A stretch of DNA of 64,000 nucleotides from positions 95,446,540 to 95,510,539 of the forward strand of contig OZ020269.1 in the NCBI GenBank assembly GCA_963971225.1, in the 5' to 3' direction. The stretch comes from Melieria omissa (lineage: Eukaryota; Arthropoda; Insecta; Diptera; Ulidiidae). Under the pieces are notes generated by a model. It ran no database searches. It was not told the origin of the DNA and saw nothing but the letters and a program-made list of their open reading frames with translations. The translations under genes and the position numbers were made by a program. Position 1 is the stretch's first letter; each line of letters begins with the position of its first letter. This document shows positions 12,901 to 22,859 of the stretch, piece after piece.

Positions 12901-12943
12901 AATAAAAGGCTTTAAATAAAAATTGTACAATGTTTGTGGTTTT
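12901..12943 (+). promoter_or_regulatory. distal poly(A) signal pair with GT-rich element
   Basis: AATAAA at 12901-12906 and at 12915-12920, then TGTTTGTGGTTTT at 12931-12943. This is the best-formed cleavage/polyadenylation site on the + strand between unc-104 and the following mariner. Confidence 0.45.
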
Positions 12944-13010
12944 GCATTCAACGTTTAACGTTTTGTGGAGTCTGATGTGTCAGTTTCGAATGCAGCTCGG
13001 AATTAAGTAG

Positions 13011-14290
13011 GCTGCCTTTTATATTTTTTCAAAAGGGATGGTCTAGTAAGTTTTCGAAAAATCTGAGATTGCCATTGAAAAGTTTGTCATTTTTTACCAT
13101 AAATATGCTTGGAACATTTTGATGTTCAAGCGCTATTTGTGTTGTTTACACTGACTTGAAAAATTCATATCGGTCAAAAAACGAGCTAAATCCGTGAACA
13201 TTTTCGAGCAATAATTTTTTACGATTTCCGAAGTAAATAATCTCAACAACAGTGCTTCGATCGCCTTCATTCGGCATTTGGTGTTGAAGCACCAACCCTC
13301 AAGACAATTTATAACTGGTTTAACGAATTGAAGCATGGTCGCCGTTCGCTCCAGGACGAATTTCGTTAAGGTAGTCCAAAATCGGTAGTCCAACCATCGA
13401 TGCTGTGCGTGAACTGATAATGAAAGATCATCATGTGACATACCGTGAGATAGAGGCATCCTTGGGCATTAGTTCCATGGCTGTACATTCGATATTGCAT
13501 GAACATTTAGCTGTCGGAAGGATTTGTTCTCGTTGGATCCCGCATAATTTGGCAATCGCTCAAAAAAAGGCTCGTGATGATTGGTGCAAAGAAATTATGA
13601 AAAAATTCGATCGCGGTACTTCGAAAGACGTTTATAAGATCGTGAAGGGTGACGAATCATGGATATATGCGTATGAGACCGAAACAAAACAGCAATCGAC
13701 CGTGTAGGTCTTCCAAGATGAAACAAAAATCCAACAAAATTTTTTCGGGCACGCAGCACATCGAAGAAAATAGTCGCCTGTTTGTTCGGCAAAACTGGTC
13801 ATGTGGCTACTATGTGGTTAGAGCGACGTAGAACGGTCAATTCTGAGTGCTACAGAACAATTTGTTTGACAGAAGTGTTGAAAGAAATATGGAAAAACAA
13901 CCGTCAACGCCGGAACAGTCTTCACCAGGACAATGCGCGCTCTTACACATTGGCTCAAACAACCGCTTATTTGATCGACCAAAGCATCGATTTAATGGGT
14001 CATCCGTCATACCGCTCTGACCTAGCACCCAATGACTGCTTTTTATTGCCGCACATCGAAAAAAAAATTGCGTGGTCAACGATTTTCATCGCCAGAAGAT
14101 GCTGCTGAAGCATTCAAAAACCATGTTTTGGAGGTGTCTCAATCGGAGTGGAAAAAGTGCTTCGACAATTGGTTTGAGCGCATGCTCATGTATATGAATC
14201 TTCAAGGAGAATACTTTGAAAAGCAATAAAACCATTTTTGATGATAACGAAATGCATTTTCATCTTTATTGAAAAAATATAAAAGGCAAC
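13011..14290 (+). mobile_element. degenerate mariner element (DD34D transposase)
   Basis: Inverted ends TGCCTTTTATATTTTTTCAA lie at 13013-13032 and, inverted, at 14269-14288. Between them is a mariner transposase pseudogene on the + strand. The N-terminal HTH part is decayed at 13,130-13,370. A readable stretch 13405-13704 ends in a premature TAG at 13705. Further stretches lie at 13782-14060 and 14060-14229, in different frames. All three catalytic aspartates are visible: GDESW near 13650, DNARSYT near 13930 and SDLAPND near 14020. Exactly 34 residues separate the second from the third, the mariner DD34D spacing. The C-terminus ends in GEYFEKQ. Similar transposases are fused to SETMAR in primates and common in insects. 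At least one stop and two frameshifts make it inactive. I did not find a clean TA duplication. Confidence 0.9.
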
Positions 14291-14291
14291 T

Positions 14292-15287
14292 CTCTCTCCA
14301 ATTAATTAATTTTGGTTTGCTAAGCGGCATGATTTGGCCAATGGACGTCCTGGCTCAGTGATTGAGTCGCTGAAATTGCTGAAATTGATTAGGATTTAAG
14401 ATAACTAACCAGTGCATCAGTTTTATCGCATTTAGTTAGTTTTCGGGTTCCTCCTTTCTTCGAAATTTAAAATAAAATAAAACAAAAGTAAAATAAAATT
14501 GAAATAAAATTAAAATAAAACAAAAGTAAAATAAAATTAAATAAAATTTAAATAAAATTAAAATAAAACAAAATAAAAAAAATATAATTAAAATAAAATT
14601 GAAATAAAATTAAAATAAAACAAAATAAAATAAAATAAAATAAAATAGAATATAAGCTCTTGTGACGAATAGGCTAATTGATGTTATCACATATGTATGC
14701 ACCTATATGTATGTATATCTATGAATCGGGTCACCCTTCGCTTTAAGTAAATATTTCTCCCTCCTTTGTCTGCTTTGCTGTGTTAGCCCATGTCTGACTA
14801 GTTCAATGAAGAGTGTTGAACAATCCGGATGCCTTAGTAGTCTCTATTTTAGTTTAGTTATAAACCGTCAACGCTCCTTGGTTCGTTTGGTAGCTCGAAA
14901 GTCGAGTATTAATTCTGAGATCAAGTCATGAGAAATTAGAGTTTTATGATGAATTGAGCAATCCATGATACCACATATGTTTTTTATGTATATAAATTGT
15001 CTTATAGTCCTCCTCCTCTCCAAACGAATAGTTCCTGATTCTTTTATAAAATCTGAATTGATGTCTAGTTAGCCTAATAAAGAGTCTTGAATAATCATGA
15101 AGGACTGAAGTAGTTGGATGGATGGATGGATGGATGTGAAGGGGAGCCGAGGAAATAACCTAAGGGAGGTCATTACCTCAAGTACTCAGGCTCTATAGCC
15201 CATTGTACTTAAGGCTGAGGAAAGAGGTTGATAGAGGAGATGAGAATGGGAAAAGAAAAAAAAAAGCGGGTGGAAAGGGAGAGGGAG
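14292..15287. other. intergenic, AT-rich, with simple repeats
   Basis: Contains an (AAAAT)n-like tract at about 14,465-14,650 and a (GGAT)n run at 15,117-15,136. The rest is non-coding sequence in which I see no gene. Confidence 0.6.
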
Positions 15288-15860
15288 TTATGAATTTTCC
15301 TGTGCATATTTCCCGGACTCATTAATGAATCTGAAGAGATCACACAGGGCGAGAGAATGAACTTCGTCCCTTCTCATAACATCTGAACCCAGCGTGCGCA
15401 ATCTCGTTCTAGAGAAGGCAGCACATGCACAGAGAAAGTTCTCTGTACTATCTACCTCCTCCAGGCAAGACACGCAAGTCAGATCTTCGATGATGCCCAT
15501 GCTGGCCATATGTGGCCCCCATGGATTGTGTCCTGGGATTAACCCGACCATTCGTCGGAGGTCTTTCCTTCTCAGCTTCTGGAGGAAATTCCCTGCTTTC
15601 CTGTTCGGGCTTTTCACATAACACTTGGCAGTTTTACAGCTTCCCAAGCTAGACCAACGTTCTCTTTGTAGATTATTTACACAGGACTTGATCCAGTCCA
15701 GAGTTCCTGCCAGACTGGTGCCGATTATTGGTTCTGGTCCCGATTATTGGTTCTGGTCCCTGATCCACAGTTAGCCAGTTCATCGGCAGTTTCGTTACCT
15801 AGAACACCTCAGTGTCCCGGAACCCAGACACTGAGGTGTCTGGGTTCCAGATTAGAAGTA
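15288..15860 (-). mobile_element. non-LTR retrotransposon relic: RNase H end and C-terminal Cys motif
   Basis: Read on the minus strand. Around 15,860-15,740 a decayed RNase H end is visible (VWVPGH.GVLGNETADELA, with a stop inside). An open frame 15647-15288 follows, with LLRKLRR-like basic residues and LTCVSCLEEVDSTENFLCACAAF, a C-x2-C-x9-F-x2-C-x-C type arrangement typical of the segment after RNase H in insect non-LTR elements. Near 15,720-15,760 the segment CCGATTATTGGTTCTGGTCC is repeated in tandem. The reverse transcriptase is absent, so this is a 5'-truncated dead copy. Confidence 0.75.
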
Positions 15861-17186
15861 GTCAGTGCCCCTGAGTCCTGAAAACCAAAATATTTTAAGC
15901 TTTCTAACATCCCAACTAGTTTGGTAGCTCGACAGCTGCGTACTTAACCTAAGACTTTTTCAAGGGAGATTAAGGTCTTTTATGTTGGATTGAATAATCA
16001 ATGATAATGTATAAATGTATGTGAATCTGCTTTTAATCTTCTTCGTTCAAAGAGAAGAGAAAGAAGGAGCAGATCCTTTTGCCCAGTCTGAATTGCTGTG
16101 CTAAGCTACATATGTCTGGTCAGTCCTATTAAAAGTTCCTAATGATCCTGAAAAACTGTAGCAGCAGCTTTTCTAGTTAAGCTAGAAGTTGACTTTACCC
16201 CTGGGTTCTGAAAACTAGAGTCCTTTAAACTTTCTAACTACCCAAATCGTTTAGTAGCTTGAGACAGTTAAGTACTGAAGTTATTTAATGGGAGATTAGA
16301 GGGTTGTAACTATAACACCGTGGGACAAAAATTAAAAAAAAAATGTTCACACCGGAAAAAATCCATATGGGCGTGAAACTAGAGTCCAAGTATAGTAATA
16401 CTGCGTACTCAGTTTTTCATTTCTACATCCTTTGTCCTTTAAAAAAGAATTCAAAATTTTGAAGGGGATAAAAAAGAAAAAAATATGTAAAATATATGGC
16501 GATATGTATACCAAACGAAAGAGGAAAAGCTTAAGAATTTAAATAGAATTGATTTTTTATCTATTTTTGAAAAAAGGATATGAAAAAGGTCCTTTAAAAA
16601 TTATAATCCTTTATATCTTTGAAAATTTATATAGAATTTTTTTGAAAAGTATGTTAAAACCCAAAATCTTCTTGATCACATCACAATGGACTCAAGATGC
16701 TTTGTCCATAAAAAGTGGTGTGTATCCAATGGCATTGATTCCATTGCCCATAGAAAGTGTTGCAACACCAAGCCGACTAATCAACAAGTTTGCAGTGTTG
16801 TTAAGCTCGGATTAAATGTTTTCTGTGAGCATCTCGTATTTTAATTTCCTCATTTTAGTCGAAGACTTCAAAAGAGTTCAGTAACAGCTGTTAGGTTTTC
16901 AACATTCTCTGTGCCTTTACTCAGGCCGCAATCAGCCCAAATTTCTCAAAATTCTCTTTGTTTTCTAAAAAAATTGTGCTTATAGCTCATTAAGTTGATA
17001 AGCCGGCTTTTAAATTGCTGTAGATTAGCATTTGACATAATATTTTGCATTTTTCTCATATTCATATTTCAGCTTTATCTATTAAGAAAATATTAAGTAG
17101 TCAGACAGTTGCATTGGCACACATATCACATTAGCTGAAGTATTCCCGTAGTTTTCCAAGAAATAAAAAAGTTTATTAGGATTGAG
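15861..17186. other. intergenic between non-LTR relic and the small secreted-protein gene
   Basis: Diverged repeat-like sequence in which phrases such as TTTAGTAGCTCGA and TAAGTACTGAAG recur. No ORF here looks like a gene. The last hundred or so bases should hold the promoter of the gene starting at 17187, but I cannot point to a clear TATA box. Confidence 0.5.
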
Positions 17187-17600
17187 ATGAAGATTTTGCT
17201 TGGCATTTGGTTTTCCTTGTTGTTGGCCTTTGCCATAACTGCTCCATTGCAGTATAGAGCAGTAAGATCCCATTTTGTTGTTTATAATTTTGTTAAAATG
17301 TTTCTACAAATGTTTAACCGTTGCCGTTTTAGCCATGCGTTGGTCTGTCGTACTGTCCCAATGCGACATATCCCCATGCAGGAGGGATTACACCTGGATT
17401 TCGGCCAGCAAATACTTCAACCTACATAATCTCACCGAATCATGGCCAAAACACTTCGTCTCCTATATTCGGTGCCAGTTTTGAACCTGGAAAAGTGAGT
17501 AATGAATTATGTCAATAACTTTCTTGAAAATTTATTATTTTCTTTTTAGCCCTGCAACAGCACCTATTCCTGCAATGGCTTTGTGTCCAGAAATGGCTAA
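17187..17600 (+). CDS. small secreted cysteine-containing protein, 95 aa, three exons
   Basis: Not recognised by name. Three exons, 17187-17261, 17333-17494 and 17550-17600 (TAA), join in phase 0 across introns of 71 and 55 nt with clean borders (GTAAGA..TTTTAG and GTGAGT..TTTTTAG). The size is typical of fly introns. The product starts MKILLGIWFSLLLAFAIT, a signal peptide with likely cleavage near the APL that follows. Exons 2 and 3 both start with Pro-Cys and carry one C-x5-C pair each (PCVGLSYC and PCNSTYSC). Four N-glycosylation sequons are present (NAT, NTS, NTS, NST). The linker between the pairs is rich in Gly, Pro, Ser, Thr and Asn. Function is unknown; an extracellular or gland-secreted product is inference. 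It lies tail-to-tail with dynamitin, 225 nt between the stops. Confidence 0.75.
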
Positions 17601-17673
17601 GCAGCGACTTGAAACATTGAAATATATATGCAATTTATCAGATTGTGTCTTTTGTAAGCACTAATAATGGACT

Positions 17674-17679
17674 TTTATT
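17674..17679 (-). promoter_or_regulatory. poly(A) signal candidate for dynamitin
   Basis: AATAAA on the minus strand, about 147 nt past the dynamitin stop. It lies within 80 nt of the stop of the convergent small gene, so the two 3' UTRs may come very close or overlap. Confidence 0.45.
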
Positions 17680-17825
17680 GCTATAAAGACTATGCGAAGC
17701 AACTAAATCATGTGCTTGTGTTTAAAATAATATAAGTTTTGACAATACTTGCATTTTAAGAAAATTACAATTAGTGTATAATTTAAATGAGTTGTTTAGC
17801 AGCCGACGCACACGACCTTGTTGCA

Positions 17826-19209
17826 CTACTTGCCGCCCGACAGCGTACTAACACGCTCCTCCACTCTGGCCACATCCTTATTTATGGTTTCCAAATTGTT
17901 TGCAAATGTTTCCTGCACCGAATGCAGCAGCTCCTTGTTGTTCACCAGGCTGGTGGTGATGGTGTTCTGCTTCTCTTCGATTTCCGCAATAATCTTTGCA
18001 AAGTTCATAGCTGCAAGCGCAAAATTTCATAAACATTATCAAAATGATCCAATATTTTTGTGCATCACTGCTTACCGTATTTGTGCAGTGCTTCCAGTGC
18101 CTGCATGCGTTCAATAATGTCGGGCAGTATTTCAGCAACGGGTTCGGTGCGTTTCGCAATGTCGTATAGCTCGCAGACCTTTTGATCACGCTTGGCATCT
18201 TCTGCAGAGCCACTCGACTTTTCAGCGATTGCATCCATCTTCGAGGTGAGCGAACTCAGTCGCGATTCGATAGTGTCCAGCTTGTCGGGCTGCAGCAGCG
18301 CTGCTTTCGTGCTCAACTGATGCACTGCCTCCATAACGTTTGCCGTATTGGTGATTGCAGTTAGGCGGCTAAGCTTTTCCGGCTGCGCACCCACTGCCTG
18401 CTCCAGTTGATGTAGACGATGCTCCAATTTGGCAATGCGCGCTGACGCAGCCAAATCGGTGCCAGGCGCTTGAATAGCCGTCAACAGACCAGACTTTTTA
18501 AACTCCTCCACTTGATCTGTGTTTGGAGACGTTTAGCGTTAAAATGTTTGCCACATCGACTGCATTGTTTACTCACTAATTAGCGCTTTGACTTCTTTGT
18601 CCGTTGCGGTGGGCACCTGTTCCTTGCCCAATACCTGCTCGAGCCGCAATGAGTCGAGCACCTTCTTGGCCGTGGCTATGACTGTGGCCACAGCATCGTA
18701 CGATTCCCGCTCCTCCTGCGCAATTTTGCGGTCCACCTGCAGCGTTGCTATTTCATCCATCAGCTCGTTCAGTTCGCACTGCAAACGACGGCACTTTTGC
18801 ACGGGCGTTTCCTTCTCGCCAGTGCCCACCAGCTCGTATTCGCCGCCGCGTGCATCGTAGCCCTTGCACAGTCGCCGACCAATGCGATCGGAGAAGTCAA
18901 CGCTGCCTTCCAGCGAGGCGCCACGGAAGCGATTGTAAGAGTCGCGCGGCGAGATGTGCAGCCGCTCGATGGCCTCGTTCGGAGGTTCTTCCTCATAGTA
19001 GTCGGACGTCTCGGTCTCTTCGCTGTCCGGCGTCTCGTAAACGTCGGGCTGGTCATAAGCCTACAAAAGAAGTGCAGTTAAATTTCGTAGCGAAGTGGGA
19101 GGTGTCGCCTTGCATGACTCAATTATTGAGTTTTGCAGAGCTGAATTTCTGTTTGGATTTGGTTGACACTTACAATTCCAGGTAGGTTCTCGAATTTGGG
19201 ATCTGCCAT
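17826..19209 (-). CDS. DCTN2-p50: dynactin subunit 2 (dynamitin, p50)
   Basis: Dynamitin forms the shoulder of dynactin, the cofactor that links cytoplasmic dynein to cargo and makes it processive. Four exons on the minus strand: 19209-19174, 19060-18577, 18516-18076 and 18010-17826, with GT..AG introns of 113, 60 and 65 nt. The 1146-nt reading frame gives 381 residues, matching the usual length of fly dynamitin (about 380). The N-terminus MADPKFENLPGI and the acidic stretch with YDQPDVYETPD and ETETSDYYEEE are family hallmarks. The rest is heptad-rich coiled coil (for example KCRRLQCELNELMDEI and ARIAKLEHRLHQLEQAVG), ending VARVEERVSTLSGGK. The 12-codon first exon starts at the only suitable ATG. 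No defect is seen. Confidence 0.95.
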
Positions 19210-19851
19210 TATTATAGGCACTGCTGCGCTTTTTGCTGTTGAAATGCGTAATGCTGAATCCAACTAAATCTCTACGATTATGGATATGAATCGAATTTTC
19301 AATTTAATCCAGCGGTGAATGTGAAAACTCGACTTGACGTTTGCATTTGTGGCAAAAACAACAACAGAGCTACGACAAGAACTGTCAAACGTGATGTCAT
19401 TCATTGTGGTGAGTGTGGCGATTTGTTGTAAGTGCTAACGAAATGCATAGCACTTACGACAATGATTTACGCAGTTTGTGGAACAGTGGAATCGTTAGAG
19501 ATGTGCAACTTGTGTGCGAATGAAATGCTGGCGCGAGAGAGAAACCGGTTATTCGATTGGACTTCGATATCTCTTTGAGTGTAATGTGTGAATGAAATAG
19601 TTTTTATTTGAATAGAATTATATATAATAAAATACTACTTTATTATTTGAGTAAATAGTGCAAATATGCAGTTTTTGCCACCAGGTTTAATTCTGTTACA
19701 AAGTCGTTCCATTTCAACGAGTAGCAAACGAGTGGAATAGGAGTAGGAATAAACAAAAATTTATGAAACTGTCATTAAATTGCTTAAATATTTAAGATTA
19801 AGTACACATTTTAAGCATTTAAAAATGGAAAACTAAACACTAGCTGCCATT

Positions 19852-19930
19852 TCGTCGCCTGAAAAAAACAAATCTCGTAAGTCTTACTAGGCTCAATGGA
19901 ACCTACGACATTCGTTTTCTGAGGTGACGA
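19852..19930. repeat. hairpin-forming short repeat, copy 2
   Basis: Begins TCGTCGCCTGAAAAAAAC, has CTCAATGGAACCTACGACATT in the middle (TCAATGGAACATACAACATT in copy 1) and ends TTCGTTTTCTGAGGTGACGA. Nearly the same length and layout as 9718-9795. Confidence 0.5.
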
Positions 19931-20394
19931 TTTGTCTACGTGAGAATAAATTGTCTCCAGAGGCGCCAATGACAAAATGTTACTTTGGACTTAATTGTAT
20001 TTATTATAATTTTCCAATTGAACTTATTCTCGCTCAGCGTAATTAAAACAAAAAACTTAATGTTGGCGTATTTTGCAAAACTTTGCAATTAAGAGCAGTA
20101 GGCGGATAACTTGCAGCAAAACCGCAAATTACGCATTCCACAATGTCACTGAGGCAGCCACAAACGCCACCCCTACAAGAACACTATCGGTTATATAACC
20201 GGTTATATAACTGGTAGTGTATAACTGATATATCTGTTAGCGTCCGGAACAAAGTTTCAGTTAGATTTGTTCAGAGCGTGTGAAAAATCTGACGGAAACT
20301 CTTGTGTACATGTGATTTTGTATCACCTTCCAACGCACGCACTTTAAAGCCTGAACAAGCGTATAGCCATCTCGCTCACTTAGTTAGCTATGAC

Positions 20395-20580
20395 GGATAT
20401 ATTGGTTAGTCATAACAGGTAGTCCTAACGTATATATTTGTTAGGACTAACGTGCAAATCGGGTACATATAACCGACATATCAGTTAGACATACCAGGTA
20501 GCCCTAACGTATATATTTGTTAGGACTAACGTACAAATCGGGTACATATAACCGAAATATCAGTTAGATCTATCGGGTAG
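20395..20580. repeat. 79-bp tandem repeat with internal inverted repeat
   Basis: The phrase CCTAACGTATATATTTGTTAGG, itself an imperfect palindrome, occurs at 20424 and 20503. Each copy is followed by ACTAACGT(G/A)CAAATCGGGTAC and ATATAACCGA. A partial third unit is present. Nearby, 20190-20220 repeats GGTTATATAAC. Confidence 0.7.
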
Positions 20581-20622
20581 TAATAAGAAGAAGAAGACAC
20601 AATTATATAAAAGTATTGGTTT

Positions 20623-20628
20623 TTTATT
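20623..20628 (-). promoter_or_regulatory. poly(A) signal of the microprotein gene
   Basis: AATAAA on the minus strand, 25 nt past the stop codon of the 20653-20818 gene. Confidence 0.5.
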
Positions 20629-20652
20629 TAATTTTTTTCATTCATTTTCATT

Positions 20653-20818
20653 TTAACTGTCACTGTTCTTCATGGGCGTTGAACCTTCGTCGTTATATTT
20701 TCCGGTCTTGAACGTTTGTTTGTACATTTTAGGATCTGTAAAGAAATAAATGCTAGAAAAGATACACAGAGGAGCAGTTAACGTATTACTTACCAGATTT
20801 CTCAGGTTTTCTGTTCAT
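20653..20818 (-). CDS. candidate 35-aa microprotein, two exons
   Basis: Too short for ORF finders. On the minus strand, exon 1 is 20818-20794 and exon 2 is 20735-20653, joined at phase 1 across a 58-nt intron with ideal borders (GTAAGT..TTCTTTACAG). The product is hydrophilic and Lys-rich: it starts MNRKPEKS, continues DPKMYKQTFKTGKYNDEGST and ends PMKNSDS, with TAA at 20655-20653. The start has an A at -3, and an AATAAA follows 25 nt after the stop. There is no signal peptide or membrane segment, so it is presumably intracellular. I do not recognise the family. Three CACGTG E-boxes lie upstream. Against it: the ORF is short enough to arise by chance. In favour: good splice sites, Kozak-like context and a poly(A) signal all coincide. 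Confidence 0.5.
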
Positions 20819-20869
20819 TCTTATTATAATTATTATTATTTTTATTTAAACTTGAACTCACAATTCTCG

Positions 20870-21030
20870 CACGTGATAATCGTAAGTTTGGCGGTCGTGT
20901 TTGTTTTATTTGTAGGTTAGGTCTGACATCTGGTGGCACGTGCCATTTGTATATCGCTATCTCATTCTCTCATACAGAAATTATTAATTGCTTGAATCTT
21001 CCTTTTCGGTTAGGTCTGGTGGCACGTGCC
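20870..21030 (-). promoter_or_regulatory. E-box cluster upstream of the microprotein gene
   Basis: CACGTG at 20870-20875, then two copies of the palindrome GGCACGTGCC at 20935-20944 and 21021-21030. The latter two lie in an 86-bp duplication (TTAGGTCTG..GGTGGCACGTGCC..TATCGCTATCTCATTCT..ATTATTAATTGCTT). Such CACGTG sites are bound by bHLH-zipper factors such as Myc/Max. Their use here is inference. Confidence 0.4.
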
Positions 21031-21109
21031 ATGTCTAAATATATCGCTATCTCATTCTTTCATACATAAATTATTAATTGCTTAAATCTTCCTTTTCTCG
21101 CTAACGTTT

Positions 21110-22165
21110 GAACATAGAATAAAATTAATTTTGGAATTTGAAAGAAATGCATATGTATTAGTTGCATTCAATTTTTGCATCAAGGTGTTGGTGTTTCGGT
21201 TAGGTCTGTCTGACAGGGCACCTTCGTCCCATTTCCAGTTCTGGCTGTTCGTGCACAATTAAAACCGCTTTTCAGCCGTTTGTGAATAACAAAGACGGCT
21301 CAAATGGCGGCGTTGTTATTGTTGTTGTTGTCCTTTTAGCGGCTGCAGGATGTGAAGCCGCTGCGTGACGATAAGCGCGCGCAAGGATAAACAGTGTTGA
21401 GAACGAACGGACAGACAGACGGACGCACAAAACTGACAGCTGAACAGAAGCCTTGCGGTGTTTATGGATTTGAAAGTTTTGAGCTGTTTTGCTATTGTTA
21501 GATTCGTTGTTGGTGTTGGTTTTCGTTGCCGCTGTCGCCAACGTCACTGTCACAGCCCAATGTTGCGTTGATAGTTACACAAGAACGGCAACAACAACAC
21601 AATTGCCACTAAAGGCAACAACACCACCGCTGCTGTCGCCAGCATCCCGCCCACAATAACAACGGCAACGGTGGCAAGGATAATAAGGATAACGCGCTGC
21701 ATTTAGTTGGCGCGGCAGGAAATGACGATAAAAGCATTGAAATGTTTCCACATTTTGTATCTGGAGGGCGCATTAAAATCTACTTTGTAATTTCGTCATC
21801 CTTTGATGACGGCGGCGTCATTTATAAATTATACGAAAATGTGAATTGTGCCCGCGCGTTGGGGGCGAAATGCTGCAGTGCGGTGCTCTTCAAATGATTA
21901 AAACCGCACTAAGCGAGAGGTGAAAATGAAATAATATTGTTATTTAAATTTGAATATTGAAAAGCTGCAGGACCAGATGAACTTTTTCGAGATATGAACT
22001 CGTTTCTTGGGCGTTCACAGTCAATTAAGTTCAAATAAGTATTTATGATTTCTTAATGTAATTCTCCATAACCTCAACACATTTATTACAAGTCGAAATT
22101 AACTTTCAATACATTGTAAAAAATTATTTTCTGGCTAATCGGAAGAATAGAAGATTTACTCTTTT
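21110..22165. other. intergenic, no gene seen
   Basis: More GC-rich than its surroundings between 21,280 and 21,900, with CAA/ACA trinucleotide runs (21,580-21,690). No convincing ORF or splice structure. Confidence 0.5.
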
Positions 22166-22169
22166 GTTT

Positions 22170-22855
22170 TAAAATAAAATGAAATAAAAAGAAATAAATA
22201 AAATTAAATAAAATAAAATAAAATAAAATAAAATAAAATAAAATACAATAAAATAAGATAAACTAAAATAAAATAAAATAAAATAAAATAAAATAAAATA
22301 AAATAAAATGAAATAAAATAAAATAAAGTAAAATAAAATAAAATACAATAAAATAAGATAAACTAAAATAAAATAAAATACACTGAAACAAAATAAAAGA
22401 GTATAAAAAATAAAATAAAATAAAATAAAATAAAATAAAACAAAATAAAATAAAATAAAATAAAATAAAATAAAATAAAATAAAATACAATAAAACAAAG
22501 TAAAAGAATATAAAAAACAATAATAAACAATAATAAAATAAATAAAAACACAATAAAACAAAATAAAACAAAATAAAATAAAATAAAATAAAATAAAATA
22601 AAATAAAATAAAGTAAAATAAAATAAAATAAAATAAAATAAAATAAAATAAAATAAAATAAAATAAAATAAAATAAAATAAAATAAAATAAAATAAAATA
22701 AAATAAAATAAAACAAAACAAAACAAAATACAATAAAACAAAGTAAAAGAATATAAAAAATAAAATAAGATAAAATAAAATAAAATAAAATAAAATAAAA
22801 TAAGATAAAATAAAATAAAATAAGTAAAATGAAATAAAGTAAAATAAATTCATCG
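22170..22855. repeat. (AAAAT)n pentanucleotide array
   Basis: About 680 bp of AAAAT units with sporadic substitutions (AAAAC, AAAGT, AAGAT). The ORFs of FYFIL repeats on the minus strand are an artefact of this array. Confidence 0.95.
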
Positions 22856-22859
22856 CTGG

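Larger units (their letters stand above)
7148..12925 (+). other. candidate long 3' UTR of unc-104
   Basis: After the TGA there is no further gene-like ORF for 5.8 kb. The + strand is A-rich and contains AATAAA at 7377-7382 (proximal candidate). At the far end it has two closely spaced signals, 12901-12906 and 12915-12920, followed at 12931-12943 by a GT-rich stretch (TGTTTGTGGTTTT) as expected of a cleavage site. A Pumilio-type TGTAAATA lies at 7843-7850. A 78-bp hairpin repeat (9718-9795) and a 521-bp MITE (10757-11277) sit inside. Insect neuronal genes often use very long 3' UTRs. The true extent is inference. Confidence 0.4.
19210..20590. other. intergenic: dynamitin upstream region, foldback repeat, tandem repeat
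   Basis: Dynamitin's promoter should lie just right of 19209, but no clear core element was recognised. The stretch also holds a foldback repeat (19852-19930) and a 79-bp tandem repeat (20395-20580). No gene seen. Confidence 0.5.

Noticed and set aside
13133..14079. ORFs on both strands as possible host SETMAR-like gene
   Set aside because: Mariner inverted ends, frameshifts and an internal stop show a dead transposon rather than a host gene.
17787..19185. Plus-strand ORFs of 60-146 aa across the dynamitin locus
   Set aside because: Antisense shadows of dynamitin exons on the minus strand.
22169..22853. Long minus-strand ORFs of 117-196 aa made of FYFIL repeats
   Set aside because: Translation of the (AAAAT)n array in several frames at once; no real protein.
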